A stretch of 64,000 nucleotides of DNA from assembly GCA_037954665.1 (NCBI GenBank), contig JBBMOL010000147.1:124001-188000 (forward strand). The letters are read 5' to 3'. Within the stretch, counting starts at the first letter, position 1. Each line of letters opens with the position of its first letter. The notes beneath the pieces were generated by a model, which had not been told where the DNA came from, did not search any database, and saw only the letters and a list, made by a program, of their open reading frames with translations. A program made the translations under genes and the position numbers. This stretch comes from Laguncularia racemosa. Taxonomy: Eukaryota; Streptophyta; Magnoliopsida; Myrtales; Combretaceae. This document shows, piece by piece, positions 58,801 through 64,000 of this stretch.

Positions 58801-60564
58801 TAATTTACATTGGTCCTCATACACTTCCTTAGAGGACAGTGGTGCCAAAATGGTTCTCCTTCCATCCTTAGTAAATGAGTACCTATTGAGATATCCATCG
58901 TGCACGGTTTTCCTATCAAATTGCCAAGGTCTGCCCAACAAGATATCACCAGCATGCATAGGTACTACATCACAGAGCACCTCATCACTATACTTGCCTA
59001 TGGAAAAAGAAATGAGAGCTTGCCTGTTTACCTTAACCTCACCACAGTCACTGAGCCACTGAAGTTTGTAAGGTCTTGGGTGTGGTACAGTAGGCAGCCC
59101 CAACCTGTTCACCAAGAGTGTACTCACCACATTAGTACAACTCCCTCCATCGACAATCACACTACATGCCTTCCCCTGCACATGGCATCTAGTATGAAAC
59201 AAGTTTTCCCTTTGCTCTTCATGGCCATCCTCCTTCAACTGGGTGTTAAGTGCACGCCTAGCTACATACAAGTCACCTTTCACTGCCTCCTCAACACTCT
59301 CAGCATCACTACAATCCTCCAATGGAGGCATATCATCGTCTTCACCCTCATTGTCACTTTCCTCATCATCAGTGACAATCTCACCATTCCTTATCACCAT
59401 GGTCCGCCTATTAGGACATTCCCGACTAATGTGTCCTACACCCTGACACTTCCAATATTTAATGTCCCTATTTCTACTTTTCTGATCAACAACCTTAGGT
59501 TTCTCAGATGAAACCCCAACTGATTTTCCCTTTGAAGCCTCAACAGTAGGCTTACTACCACTCTTAATATCAGATTTTCCATAACCTCTCCATGCAGAAT
59601 TAGAATTAGAAAAAGGTTTGGAAACGTACCGGTTTGGCCCTCTACCTTGGAGTTGTCTCTCAATCTTGATGGCAAGATGTACCATCTCCTCTAGCTCTAC
59701 ATAATGCTGCAACTCCACCCTGTCGGCGATCTCCTTGTTCAACCCACCAAAGAAACGTCCCATGGTAGTTTCCTCATCCTCATCTACATCAGCTCTCGTC
59801 ATGATCATCTCCATCTCCTTGTAGTAGTCCTCCACACTCCTACTACCCTGTCTCAAGAAATGTAATTTCTGCATCAATTCCCTATGAAAGTATCTAGGGA
59901 CAAATCTTTTTCTCATCACAGCCTTGAGATCATGCCAGGTCTCAATAGGATACTCCATGTTCCTCCTCCTGCTAGTCACCAGCTGATCCCACCAGGATAT
60001 AGCATAATCCTGAAATTGGGTTACAGCCAATTTCACCTTTTTCTCTTCACTACATTGGTGACATTCAAAAATCAACTCAACTCTCTTCTCCTACTGCAAG
60101 TATTCCTCTAGGTCAGATTTACCCTGAAAAATTGGAAGCTTCAGTTTAATACTTCCCAGACCCCTGTCTACTACATCATCAACAAATCGACCCCTACTGG
60201 CAGTGTAACTCTCCTGCATTCGACCTCTACCTCTTCCTGTGCCCATGCCTCTACCTACTCCTCTACCACCTCTTCTTCCTCTATTGACTAGCATGGCTGC
60301 ACTATCCTCATAATCCTCCTCTAGATATTCATTAGCATCAGTCACTTCAGCAGCTTGATGCATAGGATTTTTACCTCCCCTATTCCCTTCACTAGTACTT
60401 GACTCCCTCTCCTCAACAACCTGTAGTCTCAAATTCATATGCTCTAGAGACTCTCTCATAGCTATAATGGCGTTAGTCATACGCCTAAACTCTGACTATT
60501 GTGCTTCACGCAACAAAGCATCATCTGCACTTTTATCAGATTTTTCAACACCACTACCTGTCAT
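55666..60564 (-). pseudogene. gag-pol polyprotein of gypsy element 2, two stops and two frameshifts
   Basis: It begins at ATG 60564 (MTGSGVEKSDKSADD). Breaks are TAG at 60496-60498, TAG at 60091-60093, a frameshift near 57500 between RT and RNase H, and another near 56520 inside integrase. Gag core: about 59600-60090. The zinc knuckle near 59417-59460 has lost its first Cys (YWKCQGVGHISREC). Protease: VIVDGGSCTNV near 59130-59170. RT: intact YFDD near 57930. RNase H: ECDASGIGIGAV near 57470. Integrase: HHCC 56826-56945, with SMDFVLGLPR, SDRDVKF and TDGQTEVVNRT. The C-terminus, including GPITRSRAKKLQQ, is encoded inside the 3' LTR. No canonical chromodomain. Confidence 0.94.
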
Positions 60565-61215
60565 CTTTACCTGCAAAAACAACAAACGTTAATGCTAAAC
60601 AAAATTTTGAGTTTCCTCACAACTGCTCCCTTTCGTGTTTTTGCACTCTATTGATGGGGTTATCCACTCGTGTTTCTCACAATCGATATTTAGCACACAG
60701 GTATTCCTCACAACTCTCAAGCCCGCTCTTAAATGTTCTTAAGCGAATCACACTCCCAAGAGCAATTTCCAACGAATTTCAATACAAAGACGCGAATTTG
60801 GTGTTTCCCACTATCCCTTAAACAAGATTACACTAGGATTGAAGGATATGGTGTTCCCAAGGATTAGCAAAAACAAGACAATCAAATAATTTCAGAATTT
60901 TTTTTTTTCTCTTTTGGTTATGAACACTGTTCACGAACACTATTCACACTCAAAATATTTTTTTTTTTTTGCACGAATTTTTTTTTTTTTTAAACACCAA
61001 TGGAAGACTAACTAATCCTAAGCAAGGATCAAAATAGCGAAAATCCCCAAATTGATGAACAAACCCTAGAACATGAGAAGTCACAATTTGATCAATCTAA
61101 TCAATGGAGTATATAAAGATCACAACTTTATATCCTAAATAACGATGGGAAACAAGAATCAAACAAAAACAAGAAAAGATATAACCTGATCTAGAACCAA
61201 AGCTCTGATACCAAA
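60565..61215 (-). other. untranslated leader of gypsy element 2
   Basis: Between the primer site and the gag ATG. It holds long T-runs on the plus strand (about 60901-60913, 60958-60970 and 60979-60991) and no coding. These homopolymers are length-unstable. Confidence 0.7.
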
Positions 61216-61993
61216 TGATACGAAAACCTTCGTAATCACGCCTTGAGAACCCTTTTGATTAGTGTGAACCCCCAATGCAGTAATACGAAAACCCACGACA
61301 CCAATTTGGAAATCAATCCCTAAGAAGATTAGAATTTAGGTTTGACTTAGGTTAATGATCTAAGAATTAGAACTATGGAAAGCCCTAATTTCGAAACAAT
61401 CCACAAGAGAAGTCGATCAATCTTCCTTGATTGTTCCTAGGAGCATGTATTCAAATAAGAACACAAAGAACAAAGCAATAAGCTTTTTGGTATTTTCAAT
61501 ATCTCAAAACTGAGTTTTATAATGAGGAGGTTCGGAATATAAAGGAGAAAACCCTAAAACATTACATGGAAATCGCAAAACAAGTGAAAAGTGCGCATAA
61601 AAAGAAGGCCGGCCATTTAGGCCGGCAGCCTACTTTTCAAGGCCGGCGGCCTTCCTTGAAAGTGCACCAAAACATCGGCGTTTTCAAGGCCGGCTCCAAG
61701 GCCGGCAGCCTTGAGCCGGTGTATCTTCACCCGATGCTATTTTCATCAAATTGAAGTTCTTTTGGCCTTCTTTTGCCCCAAAGCTTTGAATCCCTTGAAG
61801 TCCTTCACCTGTGATCTTCACCAAGCCTTGCAAATGAGAATTCAATGTTTGTTGTAGCTTCTTAGCTCTTGATCTCGTGATTGGTCCTTGAGGCAAGCTA
61901 ATCGTACTTGAAACCCCTTGAACTTCATCCTTAACCACTTGATCTTCTTCTTGACTTGGCTCTTGAGCTTGGATCGGTGACTCTTCCATAACA
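61216..61993 (-). repeat. 5' LTR of gypsy element 2
   Basis: Same length as the 3' LTR. At the position equivalent to the pol stop codon it has CAA instead of TAA, so the equivalent frame stays open to 61684. Confidence 0.95.
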
Positions 61994-61998
61994 CTTAT

Positions 61999-64000
61999 CT
62001 TGCAAATTATATTAGTAAATGTGTACTCGTTGCGTATGTTAAAATCAATCAAAAAACAAAATGAAAAATTACTTTGTTATATTGAAACCATGAACTAAAT
62101 TTACTTGTATTATATTGAATTGTTATTTTATTCTCCAATGTAGAGCGAACTTTCCAACATCAAATTAAATATATATATGACATACATGGCTATTTTTTTT
62201 TTAATTTTTTATGTATGTATCCATCATCATAATTGTCCCTACTCAACTAATTGTTTTTTTGCATTAGGGGACACAATGGTAATTTACTGAAGATAACGAA
62301 TTTTTTAAGTGCATGTAGCTTTCTTTTCCCATTAGAAGACATAATGGTAATTTAGAATGGATAATTAATTTTTAAGTGGATTTATAGTCGAATAAGTGAC
62401 AATTCGATTGATAATATAGAATAGATATTTATATTTATATTGTAGGTTGTAAACATATTTTAGTATAAAATAAGTAAGAAGAGAGTACAAGTAAAAATAT
62501 TAACCGGATGTTTTCATGAAAGAAACGACTATTCTATTCTTGTATTGTTTCATATAAAGTTGCTATTAAGAGTTCAATAGAGTTTGAAACACCGAAAACT
62601 CGTTTTCAATGAATTGTTATCATTTAAAATATTGAATATAGTAATTTATATCATAAACTCATGAATTATGTTGATTGTGGATTAGTTATGGAAAATGAAA
62701 TGTAGTAGGGATTTTAAAATATAACAAATAATTTATTTTGTATTTATATTTTATTTATGCCAATTAAAAAACATTAATAATGTCAAATACAAGAAGCGGC
62801 TTGCGGTACAATAATTCTGAAACTCTCTCTCTCTTTCATTTTTTGTCGGACTGTAATTCTGAAACTAAAAATGGGAAAAGCTGCAAATACATAAAGAGAA
62901 ATGTGGCCCAAAAAACCATTAGAAAATTGATGGTTTTGGGAGAAATCTGAAAAAGGAAGCCCACTGGGTTGGTGGTGGTTACATATATGTAGATATAGGG
63001 ATTGCTGGGAGGACGAAAACAGCCGGACAATTCCTTAGGCACGCCAGCCTCTCTACACGTGATGTTGCTTCGCTTCGGACCACACGGACCATAGATTTCT
63101 AAGACTTTTACCCACCTTCGCACTACATGTGATGTCGATGGCGACGTCGCCTCGCTCCGGACCGCAAGGCAAGGACCATAACTTTCTTTCAAGCTTTTCA
63201 TCCTTTTGGTTTTGGGTAAATTCCAATTTCTTAAAGTTTCTGTTATTCTGCAGTCTTGCAGGCGCATGCGCTTGTTCCATCGTCGGCATTAGAGACATCA
63301 ACATCTATCTTAAAAAAAAATTGAAGGTTCTTGTCATTTTTGTTATGTTTGAGTGTAAAACCACTCGGTTCATATTAGAGTTAGTCAAATCCCTTTTGTA
63401 CTCAATATTCTATGTATGGCAAGATTGTCGGATTTCATTACAAGGTTTGGCTTTGAATATTAGAATCCATCCCAATCAGATGGATTGGCCATTAATGCCT
63501 ACATTGAAGCACAAAAGAACAGCAAAACTTTACTTGCGATCAAGATTCAATAAGTCCGCTATACATGAAAAGTATGGAAATATTATATGGAAGATGCTAC
63601 GGAAGATTTTATTGCAAAATTTTGTCCATATTTCCTATCATAAATTGATCTATATTTCCTCTATGGTATCATTGGTTTTCCCTATACATCTACAAAAGGT
63701 TTCGTTGTAAGAATTTGTTCATATTTCCCTTATGTTGTCTAGGATATCGTACTATGTGTATCATATAGTATAGGACAAGCTTATATACGTTTAACATCAA
63801 TAAAAAATTACTAATCTCGCTTTTCGTTAAGGTTTATAAAATTGGGTTTTCAATCATGGTCGGAGTATTTCTAAGGGAACTAAGGAGTAGCATAATAAGA
63901 GTCTTTGCCTGTGAAACAATCATGGAAACATAACGGAAACCAAGATCTTAATAAAGAAATTTGGCGATATTAAGGTTATTGCACACTTAATTCATTTTGG
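61999..64000. other. intergenic DNA beyond gypsy element 2, no gene recognised
   Basis: AT-rich up to about 62820, then more mixed. A minus-strand open frame at 62836-63267 and a plus-strand frame at 63129-63710 overlap and resemble nothing I know. Both probably reflect a locally GC-richer repeat patch at 63050-63180. Confidence 0.4.
63055..63185. repeat. two diverged GC-rich direct repeats
   Basis: CACGTGATGTTGCTTCGCT followed by CGGACCACACGGACCATA (63056-63094) recurs in modified form at 63125-63181 (ACATGTGATGTCG...TCGCTCCGGACCGC...GGACCATAACTTTCT). The second copy has about 15-18 extra bases. Function unknown. Confidence 0.55.

Larger units (their letters stand above)
55087..61993 (-). 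mobile_element. Ty3/gypsy LTR retrotransposon 2, structurally complete, coding disabled
   Basis: A 6.9-kb element in minus orientation. Its LTRs are 778 bp each (5' LTR 61216-61993, 3' LTR 55087-55864) and differ by only about 7 substitutions by eye (about 99.1% identical). A perfect 5-bp target duplication CTTAT lies at 55082-55086 and 61994-61998. The tRNA-Met-type primer site TGGTATCAGAGCT is at 61201-61213, two bases from the 5' LTR. A purine-rich tract (GAGGAGAGGGGGAA on the minus strand) abuts the 3' LTR at 55865. Gag-pol order is gypsy-like. This is the younger of the two full elements. Confidence 0.96.

Noticed and set aside
58417..59511. Plus-strand open frames of up to 203 codons
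   Set aside because: They are antisense to gag-pol of gypsy element 2.

Overview
The window is nuclear DNA from a flowering plant, most likely a woody eudicot. It is AT-rich, has two spliced protein genes of angiosperm type, and is full of Ty3/gypsy, Ty1/copia and Mutator-like remnants. There is no operon structure and no bacterial signal. I cannot name the species.

Only two host genes are convincing, and both lie on the minus strand. At 23.25-24.7 kb is an AP2/ERF transcription factor of the cytokinin-response-factor type (ERF group VI, ERF118/CRF10-like). Its leader carries an upstream ORF and a probable intron. At 44.97-51.43 kb is a three-exon GH31 alpha-xylosidase (XYL1-like) of 923 residues with a signal peptide and both catalytic aspartates. 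As I recall, the Arabidopsis counterparts At1g68550 and At1g68560 are neighbours, so this looks like a conserved gene pair pushed about 20 kb apart by transposons.

Layout. 0-1 kb: diverged satellite with a period of about 145 bp. 1.25-2.85 kb: decayed MuDR-type transposase. 3.65-3.86 kb: a piece of a palindrome-rich repeat. 5-7.9 kb: unknown sequence ending in an Athila-like integrase scrap. 8.62-10.48 kb: a solo LTR with a perfect target duplication. 10.56-12.1 and 17.1-18.4 kb: two copies of another repeat, with a gypsy RT scrap beside the first. 18.78-21.24 kb: a foldback element split by a second, inverted copy of the solo LTR. 23-25 kb: the ERF gene. 26.4-27.5 kb: a copia remnant. 29.33-29.76 kb: a relatively GC-rich island with E2F-like and G-box-like motifs.

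32.28-37.69 kb: a complete but disabled Ty3/gypsy element (plus strand). 40.69-44.45 kb: a truncated Tat-lineage element. 45-51.4 kb: XYL1, with a 3.4 kb second intron. 55.09-61.99 kb: a second, younger Ty3/gypsy element (minus strand), again complete in structure but broken in coding. 62-64 kb: no recognised gene.

The two full gypsy elements have intact LTRs, 5-bp target duplications, PBS and PPT. Their reading frames are broken mostly by stops that C-to-T changes would explain, which suggests silencing and methylation-driven decay.
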